The notes under the pieces are model-generated. The model searched no databases. It was not told the DNA's origin and saw only the letters and a program-made list of their open reading frames with translations. From Acidobacteriota bacterium (GTDB lineage: Bacteria > Acidobacteriota > Terriglobia > Bryobacterales > Bryobacteraceae), in contig JAFDVU010000001.1 of NCBI GenBank assembly GCA_018268835.1, positions 1-64,000 on the forward strand: a stretch of DNA of 64,000 nt, read 5' to 3'. This document shows positions 27,423 to 36,150 of this stretch, in pieces. A program made the position numbers and the translations under genes. Every line of letters begins with the position of its first letter. Position 1 is the first letter of the stretch.

Positions 27423-27698
27423 ATGAGACTCTCAGTTAAAGCGCTCACAATCACGGCATCTCTGTTCTGGGGATTTGCGATGCTGTTCGTCGGCCTGATC
27501 CACATGGCGGCCCCGTCTTACGGCGGCGAGTTTCTGCGTGTGATGAGTTCGGTTTATCCGGGCGCCGACACCGCGCCTACGCTGGGGCGCGTTTTGCTGG
27601 GCACGGTCTACGGTTTAGTCGATGGCGCGGTCGCGGGCGGCGTGTTCGCCCTGCTCTACGACGCCTTCGCGCGAACCGCGGCCATGCTCACCAAGTAA
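27423..27698 (+). CDS. Small two-helix membrane protein
   Basis: A 91-residue protein with two membrane helices (about 9-30 and 55-82) separated by a short polar loop. The opening RLSVKALTITASLFWGFAM is seen in small bacterial membrane proteins sometimes labelled holin-like, but there is no phage context here. It follows the response regulator by 100 bases, in which CACTTAC at 27376 and GTAAGTG further on form a weak inverted repeat. Function unknown. Confidence 0.72.
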   Translation: MRLSVKALTITASLFWGFAMLFVGLIHMAAPSYGGEFLRVMSSVYPGADTAPTLGRVLLGTVYGLVDGAVAGGVFALLYDAFARTAAMLTK

Positions 27699-27712
27699 AT
27701 CCGGCCGCGCCT

Positions 27713-28885
27713 TCATTGGCTCTGGGCGCGGAAGGGGCCTCTCATCGCCAGCACGCGATCCTCTTCGTCCGACGCGCCCAGCACATAGACCCGGTAACTC
27801 TCGCCGCCGTCCGCCACCCGTAGCACGATGTGGCCGGGCGGCGCCGCCAGGCGTCCCGCGCGCTCGCCGATGACGAGGCGCGCCGAGGGACGCAGGTCCG
27901 TGGCGAACACCAGGCGCGAATCCGGCGGGAGGCGGCTCTCCATCACGCGCTTGAGCGTATCCGGCGCGGGATGCCCCGGCGCCCACGAGGGCACGATCAG
28001 CACCCGCGATTGCAGCGCGGTGAGGAAGGCGCCGCTCTCTTCCCCGATGGCGCCGTGCCGGTTCACCGCGTGCGCGTCGACCCTGCCCACGACCGGCCCG
28101 ACCGCCGCTTCCATGGCCTGCCACGCCGGATACCCGGGGCCGGCCTCGCCCGGCAGGTCGCCGCCCGTGAAATAGCGGAATCGCCCGTAGGTCAGGCGGA
28201 TACCCAGGCTGCACATGTCTTCCGCCGGCCACTCCTCGCGGGCCAGTTTGTCCAGCGGCGGGAATAGGGCGCGCACGCCTTCGCCTTCGCCGGTCCACAA
28301 TTCGCCGTTGCCCACGATGTTGCGGATCTCGAACGTGGGATACCCGGCGGGCCGGTGCACGAGGTGAAGTTGCGTGCCGGATCCCGGAATGAACCGGCCC
28401 ACGGCCACGCCGTCGCCTCGCTTGCCTTCGAGGAAGCGGCGGTAGCCGGCCAGCGCCGCGTCCGGCGCCGGGTAGCTGTAGTCCGGCCAGCCGCGATCGA
28501 TCACGGCGCCTACCGGCAGGTCCCCGGCCACGTCCATGAGCCCACCCATGTGGTCTTCGCGGAGGGTCGTGATCACAACGTAGTCCAGGCGCTTGATGCC
28601 CTCCGGCAGATGGCGGCGGATGTAGCGCGCGATCCACTCTCCGGGGCGGCGGCTCGCGTTCGGATGCGGGTCGGTTTCGGCCATGCCGTCCGGCGCGGCG
28701 CCGGCGTCCACCAGCAAGGTGGTGCCGTCGGGCAGGATGAAGAACGCCGCGTTGCCGCGTCCCGTGGAAATCTGGTGAATCTCCATCACGCCCGGCGTCC
28801 AGGGAAGCAGGTTGTATTCGGGGTCGAGGCGCTGCGCGCGCGCCGCGCCCGCCAGCGCGCACAACAGCAGCACGGTCCGCATCAT
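27713..28885 (-). CDS. Exported metallo-beta-lactamase-like protein with altered metal motif
   Basis: A 390-residue protein with a signal peptide (RTVLLLCALAGAARA). The N-terminal part matches the metallo-beta-lactamase fold of the ComEC-like group: IHQISTGRGNAAFFILPDG, TTLLVDAGA and YVVITTLREDHMGGLMDV. In place of the usual HxHxDH zinc motif the sequence reads TLREDH, so the first two His ligands are missing while Asp and His remain. It may use one metal or have lost hydrolytic activity. The start is 3 bases from the stop of the upstream UxaA-family gene, so they are probably co-transcribed. The substrate is unknown. Confidence 0.8.
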   Translation of the reverse strand: MMRTVLLLCALAGAARAQRLDPEYNLLPWTPGVMEIHQISTGRGNAAFFILPDGTTLLVDAGAAPDGMAETDPHPNASRRPGEWIARYIRRHLPEGIKRLDYVVITTLREDHMGGLMDVAGDLPVGAVIDRGWPDYSYPAPDAALAGYRRFLEGKRGDGVAVGRFIPGSGTQLHLVHRPAGYPTFEIRNIVGNGELWTGEGEGVRALFPPLDKLAREEWPAEDMCSLGIRLTYGRFRYFTGGDLPGEAGPGYPAWQAMEAAVGPVVGRVDAHAVNRHGAIGEESGAFLTALQSRVLIVPSWAPGHPAPDTLKRVMESRLPPDSRLVFATDLRPSARLVIGERAGRLAAPPGHIVLRVADGGESYRVYVLGASDEEDRVLAMRGPFRAQSQ

Positions 28886-28888
28886 GGC

Positions 28889-30367
28889 TCAGGTCACCGG
28901 TCCGGGATTGAACGGGGAAAGCGCGTTGGCCAGGCCCCATCGCTCTGCCCACGTGCGGCGCCCGCTGGCGGTTTCGAGGAGGAAGCGGAAGAGGTTCCAG
29001 CCGGTCTCTTCGATGGTGGCGCCGCCGGTGGCGATGCGCCCGGCGTCGAGATCGATCAGGTCCGGCCACTTCTCCGCCAGCGCCGTGCGCGAGGAAACCT
29101 TCACCACCGGCACCATGGCCAGTCCGTAGGGGCTGCCTTCGCCGGTGGTGAAGACGTGCAGGTTCATGCTGGCCAGTTGTTGCGTGCCGCAGATAAAATC
29201 GCTGGCCGGCGTGGCCGCGAACACCAGGCCCTTTGCCGTGACCTTCTCGCCATGCGACGCCACCGCGCGGATCGCGCTGCCGCCGGCCTTGGCCACGCTG
29301 CCCAGCGCCTTTTCGACGATGTTGGCGAGGCCGCCGCGCTTGTTGCCGGGCGTGGTATTGGCGCTGCGGTCGGCTTCGCCGCGCGCCAGGTATTCGTCGT
29401 ACCAGCGCATCTCGCGGACCAGCGCGCGCGCCACTTCTTCGTTGGCGCAGCGCGGCGTCAGCAGGTGGATCGCGTCGCGCACCTCGGTAACTTCGCTGAA
29501 CATCACGGTGGCGCCGGCGCGCACGAGCAGGTCCGCGGCGAAGCCCACCGCCGGGTTGCAGGTGACGCCGCTGAACGCGTCGCTGCCGCCGCATTGCAGC
29601 CCCACCACGAGGTCCGCCGCCGGACAGGACGCGCGGCGGCGCCGGTCCAGGACCGCCAGCCGCTTCTCCGCCGCCTCCATAACGACGCTCACGATGTCGG
29701 CGAATCCGCGGTGGTCCTGCAGGCGGATTACATGATCCTCGCCGAGGACCGGCAGTTGCGGACCCAGTAGTTTCGCCGGCTGAAGTTTTTCGCAGCCCAG
29801 GCTCACCAGCAGCGGATCCGCGCCCAGATTCGCGTGCAGCGCGATGTGCTTCAGGGTGCGGATGGGGACCGCGGCGCCCGGCGCGTCGATGGCCACGCCG
29901 CATCCGTAGGAATGGGTGACGCTGACCACGCCGTCCACGTTCGGGTAGCGCGGCAGCACCTCGCGGCGCAACCGCTCCACGGCGTAATCGATGGTGGGCG
30001 CGACACACTGCACGGTGGCCGCGATGCCCAGCAGGTTGCGCGTACCCACGCTGCCGTCCGGATTGCGGTAGCCCTCGAAGGTGAAACCGGTGAGCGGCTC
30101 CGGATCGGGCGGCGGCGAAGTGGCCAGCGGCAGTTCGTCCAGCGGAGGCGCCGCCGGCATCTCCAGAAACTCCTCGCGCACCCACGAGCCCCGCGGCAGC
30201 GCGCGGTTCAGGTAGCCGATGGCGTGACCGTAGCGCACCACGGCTTCGCCCGCGGCCAGATCGCGCAGCGTGATCTTGTGCGATTGCGGGATGTGCTCGC
30301 GCGCATCCATGCCTTCGGGGTCGGCCACAATCGCGACGTTATCGCTGGGATGGACACGGACATACAT
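28889..30367 (-). CDS. UxaA/GarD-family sugar-acid dehydratase
   Basis: A 492-residue enzyme of the altronate/galactarate dehydratase family. The N-terminal SAF domain (about 1-75) is followed by the catalytic region, with [54 protein letters not shown] and the C-terminal [14 protein letters not shown]. The conserved Cys residues bind iron in this family. It would remove water from a hexonate or hexarate to give a 2-keto-3-deoxy sugar acid. Which substrate it uses cannot be decided here. GGAAGAG precedes the start. It is first in a two-gene unit with the metallo-beta-lactamase-like gene. Confidence 0.9.
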   Translation of the reverse strand: MYVRVHPSDNVAIVADPEGMDAREHIPQSHKITLRDLAAGEAVVRYGHAIGYLNRALPRGSWVREEFLEMPAAPPLDELPLATSPPPDPEPLTGFTFEGYRNPDGSVGTRNLLGIAATVQCVAPTIDYAVERLRREVLPRYPNVDGVVSVTHSYGCGVAIDAPGAAVPIRTLKHIALHANLGADPLLVSLGCEKLQPAKLLGPQLPVLGEDHVIRLQDHRGFADIVSVVMEAAEKRLAVLDRRRRASCPAADLVVGLQCGGSDAFSGVTCNPAVGFAADLLVRAGATVMFSEVTEVRDAIHLLTPRCANEEVARALVREMRWYDEYLARGEADRSANTTPGNKRGGLANIVEKALGSVAKAGGSAIRAVASHGEKVTAKGLVFAATPASDFICGTQQLASMNLHVFTTGEGSPYGLAMVPVVKVSSRTALAEKWPDLIDLDAGRIATGGATIEETGWNLFRFLLETASGRRTWAERWGLANALSPFNPGPVT

Positions 30368-30410
30368 GACTCTTCCATCTTAAAGCGGGTCCAACGGTTA
30401 AAATACTCTC

Positions 30411-31136
30411 TTGCCCGATCTCGATCTCTCGCAGCCACGCCAGTGGATCTCCGAAGCCGAGGGCGTCGCCATCCTCACGGGCGCGGGCATCTCCGCGGAA
30501 AGCGGCGTCCCCACGTTTCGCGGCGCCGGCGGTCTGTGGAACAATTTCCGCGCCGAAGACCTAGCCACGCCGGAGGCATTCGCGCGCGATCCGCGGCTGG
30601 TGTGGGAGTGGTACGATTGGCGCCGCGGGGAGATTGCCAAAGCGCTGCCGAATCCCGCGCACAAGGCGCTGGTGCAACTGGAAATCCGCAAGCGCATCTT
30701 CACTCTGATCACGCAGAACGTGGACGGCTTGCACGACCGTGCCGGCAGCGGCAAGATCCTCAAACTTCACGGCGATATCTGGCGGCTGCGATGCCTCCGG
30801 TGCGGCGCAAACTGGCCGGACCGGCGGGTACCGCTGCCCAAGCTTCCGCCGCACTGTCAATGCGGAGGGGTCGCGCGTCCGGGCGTGGTCTGGTTCGGCG
30901 AACCGCTGCCTGACGGCATGATGAAAGAGGCGGAGCACGCAGCCGCGGCCGCGCGGGTCTTCCTGGTGATCGGCACCAGCGCCAATGTGTACCCGGCGGC
31001 GGGGCTGATCCCGTTCGCGCGGCATTCCGGCGCGCGGGTGATCGAGATCAACACCGGCGAGACGCCGTATACCAACCTCGCCGACTGCTCCCTGCGCGGA
31101 CCCGCCGGCGAGATCCTGCCGCAACTCATCGGGTAA
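30411..31136 (+). CDS. cobB: NAD-dependent protein deacylase, Sir2 family (class III type)
   Basis: A 241-residue sirtuin starting at TTG (30411). Motifs present are GAGISAESGVPTFRG (NAD site), TQNVDGLH, and HG with catalytic His120. Two Cys pairs, RCLRCG and HCQCGG, form the structural zinc site, and GTSANVYPAA follows. Tyr68 and Arg71 in EWYDWRR match the Tyr/Arg pair that lets SIRT5 and CobB remove succinyl and malonyl groups, so desuccinylation is likely as well as deacetylation. TTAAAATA lies just ahead of the start and no Shine-Dalgarno is obvious, which would fit a leaderless mRNA. It is divergent from the dehydratase gene. Confidence 0.93.
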   Translation: MPDLDLSQPRQWISEAEGVAILTGAGISAESGVPTFRGAGGLWNNFRAEDLATPEAFARDPRLVWEWYDWRRGEIAKALPNPAHKALVQLEIRKRIFTLITQNVDGLHDRAGSGKILKLHGDIWRLRCLRCGANWPDRRVPLPKLPPHCQCGGVARPGVVWFGEPLPDGMMKEAEHAAAAARVFLVIGTSANVYPAAGLIPFARHSGARVIEINTGETPYTNLADCSLRGPAGEILPQLIG

Positions 31137-31257
31137 CCCCGGCGATCCTTGCCGCCGGCGCCGTTGTCATTTCCCGTCCATTCGCATCGCGCAAACGGGA
31201 TCAATCGCACATCGCCCTCGGGGGTCCGCCTGTCACGATGAAAGGGACGACGGCGAC

Positions 31258-31461
31258 ATGAAGGACACGCTGCTCAATCTGCTCTTCCGGTGCAACCACA
31301 AGCGGCTGAGCCGTCCGCTTACGCCGGTCCGGCGCTGGGACGAACCCGGCGGCGACACCTACGTCGTCTGCCTGGATTGCGGCCAGCAATTCGCCTACGA
31401 TACGAAAAACATGCGGCTCGGCAGGCGCGTTCCCCGGTCTTCTCCCGGCAGCCCGAAGTGA
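31258..31461 (+). CDS. Small Cys-containing hypothetical protein
   Basis: A 67-residue basic protein. It contains FRCNHKRLSRPLTPV near the start and VVCLDCGQQFAYD in the middle, giving a C-x-H and C-x2-C arrangement that could bind one zinc ion. The C-terminus is Arg/Ser/Pro-rich. No signal peptide or membrane helix. A weak AGGG is 13 bases upstream of the ATG. I do not recognise a named family, although the CLDCGQ segment gives it the look of a small zinc ribbon. Confidence 0.68.
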   Translation: MKDTLLNLLFRCNHKRLSRPLTPVRRWDEPGGDTYVVCLDCGQQFAYDTKNMRLGRRVPRSSPGSPK

Positions 31462-31469
31462 GTCACCAA

Positions 31470-32267
31470 TCAGCGAGACGCCGGAAACAGGTACTCCAGC
31501 ACGCGGCCGAAGCGCGCGCCCCAGGCAGCTTCGTTGTGCGCGGCGCCTTCGAATTCCTCGTAGCGCAGGTGCGCGGGTTCGCGCCAGCCCTTGGCCAGAA
31601 ACGCCTCGCGCATCCGGCGCGCGTCATCGATGACTTTGCCCGGATTGCCGCCCTCCGCGGTGCCGGCGTCGAGCCAGATGCGGGGCCGCTCGGGACGCGT
31701 CCACGATTCCACAACCGGCAGGATGGAGTGCTCGTCCCACCACACCGAGGGCGAAAGCAGCGCCAGTTTGCCGAAGACCCGGGGATAGGCGAGCCCGGCC
31801 ATCAGGGCAGCCAGCGCGCCCAGCGACGAGCCGCCGACGCCGGCATCGCCCGCGCTCTTGCGCGTGCGGTATTCGTGGTCGATGAACGGTTTGATCTCGC
31901 GCGCCAGCATCTGCGCGTAGCGCGCCGCCTTGCCGCCCTTGCGCGTGCGGCGGTCGCGCGTGGGGGTGTACTCCGAAATGCGCCGCACGCCGGCATTGTA
32001 GATGCCGGCGATGAGCAGCGGTTCGACCGAGCCGCGGCGGATGGCGTCGTCGGCGGTGACGTCGGCGTGCCAATCGTTGCCGGCGAACGCGGTGGCGGGG
32101 TCGAACAGGTTCTGCCCGTCCTGCAGGTAGAGGACCGGATAACGCGCGTCCGATTCGCCGTACCCGGGTGGCAGGTAGACGATGAGATCGCGCGGCGTGG
32201 AAAGGAAGCGCGAAGGGAAACGTCGGTGCAGCCGGATACGGCCCTCATCTCTGGCGCGGAGGCTCAA
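31470..32267 (-). CDS. Esterase-like alpha/beta hydrolase
   Basis: A 265-residue protein of the esterase-D/enterochelin-esterase-like alpha/beta hydrolase group. The nucleophile elbow is GVGGSSLGAL and the C-terminal His is in EFEGAAHNEAAW; DLIVYLPPGYGESDARYPVLYLQDG is the typical first strand region. No signal peptide is evident. It is divergent, with 40 bases between starts, from a second esterase-like gene that heads the ligase operon, so the two hydrolases may share a promoter region and act on the same class of compound. Confidence 0.88.
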   Translation of the reverse strand: MSLRARDEGRIRLHRRFPSRFLSTPRDLIVYLPPGYGESDARYPVLYLQDGQNLFDPATAFAGNDWHADVTADDAIRRGSVEPLLIAGIYNAGVRRISEYTPTRDRRTRKGGKAARYAQMLAREIKPFIDHEYRTRKSAGDAGVGGSSLGALAALMAGLAYPRVFGKLALLSPSVWWDEHSILPVVESWTRPERPRIWLDAGTAEGGNPGKVIDDARRMREAFLAKGWREPAHLRYEEFEGAAHNEAAWGARFGRVLEYLFPASR

Positions 32268-32307
32268 CTGTTCAGTGTACGATACGAGAATCGGCTCTCC
32301 GCCCGCT

Positions 32308-33024
32308 ATGCGCCGCGATTACATCAAGTGGTACAGCCCCTCGCTGGGGCGTGACATGGAACTGCTCGCCTTCGGCCACGCCGGGTTCCCGGTGATGGTG
32401 TTTCCCACTTCGGGCGGACGGTTCTACGAATATGAGGACCGCGGCATGGTGGCGGCGCTCGCGCCCAAAATCGATCGCGGCGAACTGCAGGTGATCTGCG
32501 TGGATTCGGTGGACCAGGAATCCTGGTACAACCGCGGGATCCACCCCGCCGGCCGCCTCCACCGGCAGAACGCGCTCGACGCTTACCTCGCGCTCGAAGT
32601 CGTGCCCTTCGTGCAGCGCCGCACTACGTGGGACCGCATGGGCACCACCGGATGCAGTTTCGGCGGCTACCACGCCATCAACTTCGCGCTGCGCCATCCC
32701 GACATCGTGACCTACGCGGTGAGCATGTCGGGCGCGTTCGACATCCCCAAGCGTTTCCTGGACGGCTACTACGACAGCAACGCCTACTTTCACGGGCCTC
32801 TGGACTATTTGCCCGGGCTGAGCGACGCGTGGTACCTGGACCGCATGCGCGGTAACTACTATGTGCTGGCGGTGGGCAACGGCGACGCGCTGTTCGATCA
32901 AAACGTGAAGCTGGCGCACGCCTTCGGCATTCAACAAATCCCGCACCTGCTGGACGTGTGGGAAGGTTTCGGGCATGATTGGCCGTGGTGGCATCAGATG
33001 GCGCACAAGTTCTTCGTGAAATGA
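32308..33024 (+). CDS. Esterase-like alpha/beta hydrolase, first gene of the ligase operon
   Basis: A 238-residue protein; the ATG at 32308 is preferred over 32182, which lies within the divergent gene. It is an alpha/beta hydrolase of the putative-esterase family: KWYSPSLGRDMELLAFGHAG at the front, the nucleophile elbow GTTGCSFGGYHA, and GFGHDWPWW near the end with the likely catalytic His. The stop TGA overlaps an ATG (33021) that could start the next gene. It opens a six-gene run of amide-forming enzymes, where it could cleave or transfer an acyl or peptidyl ester; that is inference from context. Confidence 0.88.
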   Translation: MRRDYIKWYSPSLGRDMELLAFGHAGFPVMVFPTSGGRFYEYEDRGMVAALAPKIDRGELQVICVDSVDQESWYNRGIHPAGRLHRQNALDAYLALEVVPFVQRRTTWDRMGTTGCSFGGYHAINFALRHPDIVTYAVSMSGAFDIPKRFLDGYYDSNAYFHGPLDYLPGLSDAWYLDRMRGNYYVLAVGNGDALFDQNVKLAHAFGIQQIPHLLDVWEGFGHDWPWWHQMAHKFFVK

Positions 33025-33035
33025 GGAGCCAGAGT

Positions 33036-33974
33036 ATGGCAAGGATCGGCGTTCTCTACGGAATGGAAGAATCGTTTCCTCCCGCGCTGGTGGACCGGAT
33101 CAACGCGATGGGGGTCGCAGGCGTCCGCGCCGAACACCTGAAGGTGGGCGGCGTCCGCATGGCGGTGCCCAGCGGCTACGATGTGATCGTCGACCGGATC
33201 TCGCACGACATCCCCTTCTATCGCTCGTACCTGAAGAACGCCGCATTGTGCGGCGCCAAGATCATCAACAATCCGTTCTGGTGGAGCGCGGACGACAAGT
33301 TCTTCAATTACGCGCTGGCCGCGAAACTGGGGGTCGCGGTGCCGGCGACCGTCCTGCTGCCGCATAAACAGCATCCCCAGGGCACGACGGATCGCTCCAT
33401 GCGCAACCTGGAGTTTCCGCTGGATTGGGACGGCATCTTCCAGTACGTGGGATTCCCCGCGTTCCTCAAGCCGCACGATGGCGGCGGGTGGAGGAATGTA
33501 TCCAAGGTCGATTCGCCCGAGGAACTCTTCCGCGCCTACGACGAAAGTGGCGACCTGTGCATGACCCTGCAGGCCGCGGTGAAGTTCCAGGAATACTTCC
33601 GCTGCTACGTGGTCGCGCGCAAACACGTACACGTGATGCGCTACGACCCCGGCGCTCCGCATCACCTGCGCTACGTGCCCGGAAATCCGCCCGCGGCGCC
33701 CGCGCTGCAGGAGCGCATGGTGGCCGACGCCCTCAAGCTCTGCAACGCGCTCGGCTACGACCTCAACACCGTGGAGTTCGCGGTGGAAGACGGGGTGCCG
33801 TACGCAATCGATTTCATGAATCCGGCGCCGGACGCGGGGCTGGAATCGGTGGGCGAGGCCAACTTCCGCTGGGTGGTGGACGCGGTAGCGGAAATGGCGG
33901 TGGCGCGCGCGCTGGAACCCCCGGAGGCGCCCTGGATGCTCTGGCAGGCATTCCTGAGCGGAGGTGCCCGATGA
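33036..33974 (+). CDS. ATP-grasp ligase
   Basis: A 312-residue protein from ATG 33036, which has GAGGAG 8-10 bases upstream; ATG 33021, overlapping the previous stop, is possible too. It shows a RimK-like ATP-grasp fold: a pre-ATP domain (1-100), FLKPHDGGGWRNVS with the ATP-contacting Lys, QEYFRCYVVARK, and a metal-binding segment DLNTVEFAVEDGVPYAIDFMNP. Such enzymes activate a carboxylate as acyl phosphate and join it to an amine. The stop overlaps the next start as ATGA. The substrate is not predictable; the adjoining ligases suggest a shared peptide-like product. Confidence 0.88.
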   Translation: MARIGVLYGMEESFPPALVDRINAMGVAGVRAEHLKVGGVRMAVPSGYDVIVDRISHDIPFYRSYLKNAALCGAKIINNPFWWSADDKFFNYALAAKLGVAVPATVLLPHKQHPQGTTDRSMRNLEFPLDWDGIFQYVGFPAFLKPHDGGGWRNVSKVDSPEELFRAYDESGDLCMTLQAAVKFQEYFRCYVVARKHVHVMRYDPGAPHHLRYVPGNPPAAPALQERMVADALKLCNALGYDLNTVEFAVEDGVPYAIDFMNPAPDAGLESVGEANFRWVVDAVAEMAVARALEPPEAPWMLWQAFLSGGAR

Positions 33975-35104
33975 GCCGGCTTGAGCGCCCCAGTTTCAGC
34001 ATCGGGATCGAGGAGGAGTACCAGACCATCGATCCGGAAACGCGCGACCTGCGGTCTCACATTCAGGCGGAAATTCTGCAGAAGGGCAAGACGCTGCTCG
34101 CCGAGCGGGTCAAACCGGAGATGCACCAGTCGGTGGTCGAGATCGGCACCGGCGTGTGCCGCAATATTCAGGAGGCCAAGGAGGAGATCCGCGACATCCG
34201 GAGGCATATCGTCGAATTGACCCGCGCCAACGGATTGCGCCTCGCCGCCGGAGGCACGCATCCCTTCGCGCACTGGGCGCAGCAGGAGATCTACCCGGAC
34301 GACCGCTACCGCATCATCGTGGAGGATATGGCGATGGTGGCGCGCGCCAACCTGATCTTCGGGCTGCACGTGCACATCGGCGTGGAGGACCGCGAGACCG
34401 CGATCCACATCATGAACGGCGCGCGCTACTTTCTGCCGCACATCCTGGCGCTCTCCACCAACTCGCCGTTCTGGCAGGGGATGGACTCGGGGCTGCGCTC
34501 CTACCGCTGCAAGGTGTTCGACAAGTTTCCGCGCACCAACATTCCGGACCTGTACGCGAGCTGGAGCGAGTTCGAAAACTACATCGCCCTGCTGGTCCGG
34601 ACGAACTGCATCGACAACGCGAAGAAGATCTGGTGGGACATCCGCCCGCACCCGCACTTCCCGACGCTGGAATTCCGCATCTGCGACATGCCCATGCGGC
34701 TGGAGGAATCGATCGCCATCGCGGCGCTGTGCCAGGCGGTGATCGCCAAGCTGTACCAGTTGCACGAGCGCAACCTGAGCTTCCGCCACTACAGCCGCTC
34801 GCTGATCATGGAAAACAAGTGGCGCGCGGCGCGCTACGGGCTGGACGGCAAGCTGATCGATTTCGGCAAGCAGGAAGAAGTGCCGGTGCGGCGGTTGATC
34901 GGCGAGATTCTGGACTTCGTGAGCGACGTGGTCAACGAACTCGGCAGCGAGCAGGAGATCGGCTACATCCATCGCATGCTCGAAGAGGGCAGCGGCGCCG
35001 ACCGTCAGTTGCGCGTCTTCGCCGAGACGGGAGATTTGAAACAGGTGGTGGACTACATGATCGCCGAGACCGAGCGCGGGCTGTGGGCGGGGGCCGCGCG
35101 ATGA
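33971..35104 (+). CDS. Carboxylate-amine ligase, YbdK/GCS2 family
   Basis: A 377-residue enzyme of the glutamate-cysteine ligase type 2 fold. It starts with SFSIGIEEEYQTID (GIEEE at residues 12-16, an ATP/metal site) and has LRLAAGGTHPFAHW, IFGLHVHIGVED, ALSTNSPFWQGMDSG, and a C-terminal helical part. YbdK-like members link amino acids or similar amines to a carboxylate using ATP. The ATG overlaps the previous stop by 4 bases, and its own stop overlaps the following start in the same way. True glutathione synthesis is unlikely from the setting; a dedicated amide product is the better guess. Confidence 0.93.
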   Translation: MSRLERPSFSIGIEEEYQTIDPETRDLRSHIQAEILQKGKTLLAERVKPEMHQSVVEIGTGVCRNIQEAKEEIRDIRRHIVELTRANGLRLAAGGTHPFAHWAQQEIYPDDRYRIIVEDMAMVARANLIFGLHVHIGVEDRETAIHIMNGARYFLPHILALSTNSPFWQGMDSGLRSYRCKVFDKFPRTNIPDLYASWSEFENYIALLVRTNCIDNAKKIWWDIRPHPHFPTLEFRICDMPMRLEESIAIAALCQAVIAKLYQLHERNLSFRHYSRSLIMENKWRAARYGLDGKLIDFGKQEEVPVRRLIGEILDFVSDVVNELGSEQEIGYIHRMLEEGSGADRQLRVFAETGDLKQVVDYMIAETERGLWAGAAR

Positions 35105-36150
35105 CGGGCCGGGAGCAATTGCTCGCGCTCGCCTTCGATCCCGACCTCGCGCCCGGAGCGCGCAACGCCGTGGCGGCGTGCCTGCGCGTGCAACCGGAGG
35201 AGAAGGTCACGCTGATCACGGACCTGGCGTGCCGCGAGATCGCCGCCGCGCTGGCGCGGGAACTGGAGACGTTGGGCGCGCCGTGGCACGGGTTCGTGTT
35301 GGAAGATCTGGCGCCGCGCCCGCTGACGGACATGCCGCGCGCCGTACTCGACGATATGGAGACCAGCCAGGTGAGCATCTTCGCGGTGCGCGCGCAGGCC
35401 AGCGAACTGCGCACCCGGATGCAGATGACCGACGTGGTGAACCGGCGCCGGATGCGGCACGCCCACATGGTGAACATCGAGCACCGCATCATGCTGGAAG
35501 GGATGCGCGCCGATTACGCCGAGGTAGACCGCATCAGCACGCAGGTGTGGCGCATGGCCAGCGCGGCGCGGGAAATTCGCGCGACGAATCCCGCGGGCAC
35601 GGAGCTGGTGGCGACGTTTTCGCCAAAGTTGAAGTGGCTCAAGACCAGCGGCATCATCAGCCCCAACAAGTGGGGCAACCTGCCGGGCGGCGAGACCTTC
35701 ACGACGCCGGAGCGGGTGGACGGCACGTTCGTGATCGACGGCGTGGTGGGCGACTACCTCTGCGAAAAATACGGCGACCTAGGCGCCGAGCCGCTCACCA
35801 TCCGGGTGGAGGACAGCCGGCTCAAGGAGGCGCGTTCGGCCAACCGGCAACTGGAGCGTGAGTTCTGGGACTACTGCCACACCGACGAATTCAGCGATCG
35901 CGTGGGCGAGTTCGCGATCGGCACCAACATCGGAGTGCGCGACGTGATCGGCAATATTCTGCAGGACGAGAAAATTCCCGGGATCCACATCGCGTTCGGC
36001 AATCCGTACGGCGCCCACACCGGCGCCGACTGGTATTCGGCGACCCACATCGATGTCGTGGGCCGCAAGTTCGACATCTGGATTGACGGCCGCCGGATCA
36101 TGCGCGGCGGAGAATTCCTGCTTGATACCCTCCTTCCGGCGGAAGTTTAA
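35101..36150 (+). CDS. M29-type metallo-aminopeptidase
   Basis: A 349-residue protein of the thermophilic aminopeptidase (M29) family. The metal ligands can be followed in order: Glu in GGETFTTPER (about 198), Glu in GEFAIGTN (about 270), His in HIAFGNPYG (about 296), and His/Asp in THIDVVG (about 317/319). It removes N-terminal residues from peptides with two metal ions. In this operon it could trim a precursor or recycle the ligated product. It overlaps both neighbours, the downstream one by 29 bases. Confidence 0.9.
   Translation: MTGREQLLALAFDPDLAPGARNAVAACLRVQPEEKVTLITDLACREIAAALARELETLGAPWHGFVLEDLAPRPLTDMPRAVLDDMETSQVSIFAVRAQASELRTRMQMTDVVNRRRMRHAHMVNIEHRIMLEGMRADYAEVDRISTQVWRMASAAREIRATNPAGTELVATFSPKLKWLKTSGIISPNKWGNLPGGETFTTPERVDGTFVIDGVVGDYLCEKYGDLGAEPLTIRVEDSRLKEARSANRQLEREFWDYCHTDEFSDRVGEFAIGTNIGVRDVIGNILQDEKIPGIHIAFGNPYGAHTGADWYSATHIDVVGRKFDIWIDGRRIMRGGEFLLDTLLPAEV

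Noticed and set aside
27615-30185. 856-residue minus-strand frame across the dehydratase and MBL genes
   Set aside because: It is the alternative frame of two well-supported genes and is a Gly/Arg/Ala-rich translation.
28889-30367. Assigning the dehydratase firmly to galactarate or altronate
   Set aside because: Both substrates belong to one family, and no sugar-acid catabolic genes lie beside it to decide.
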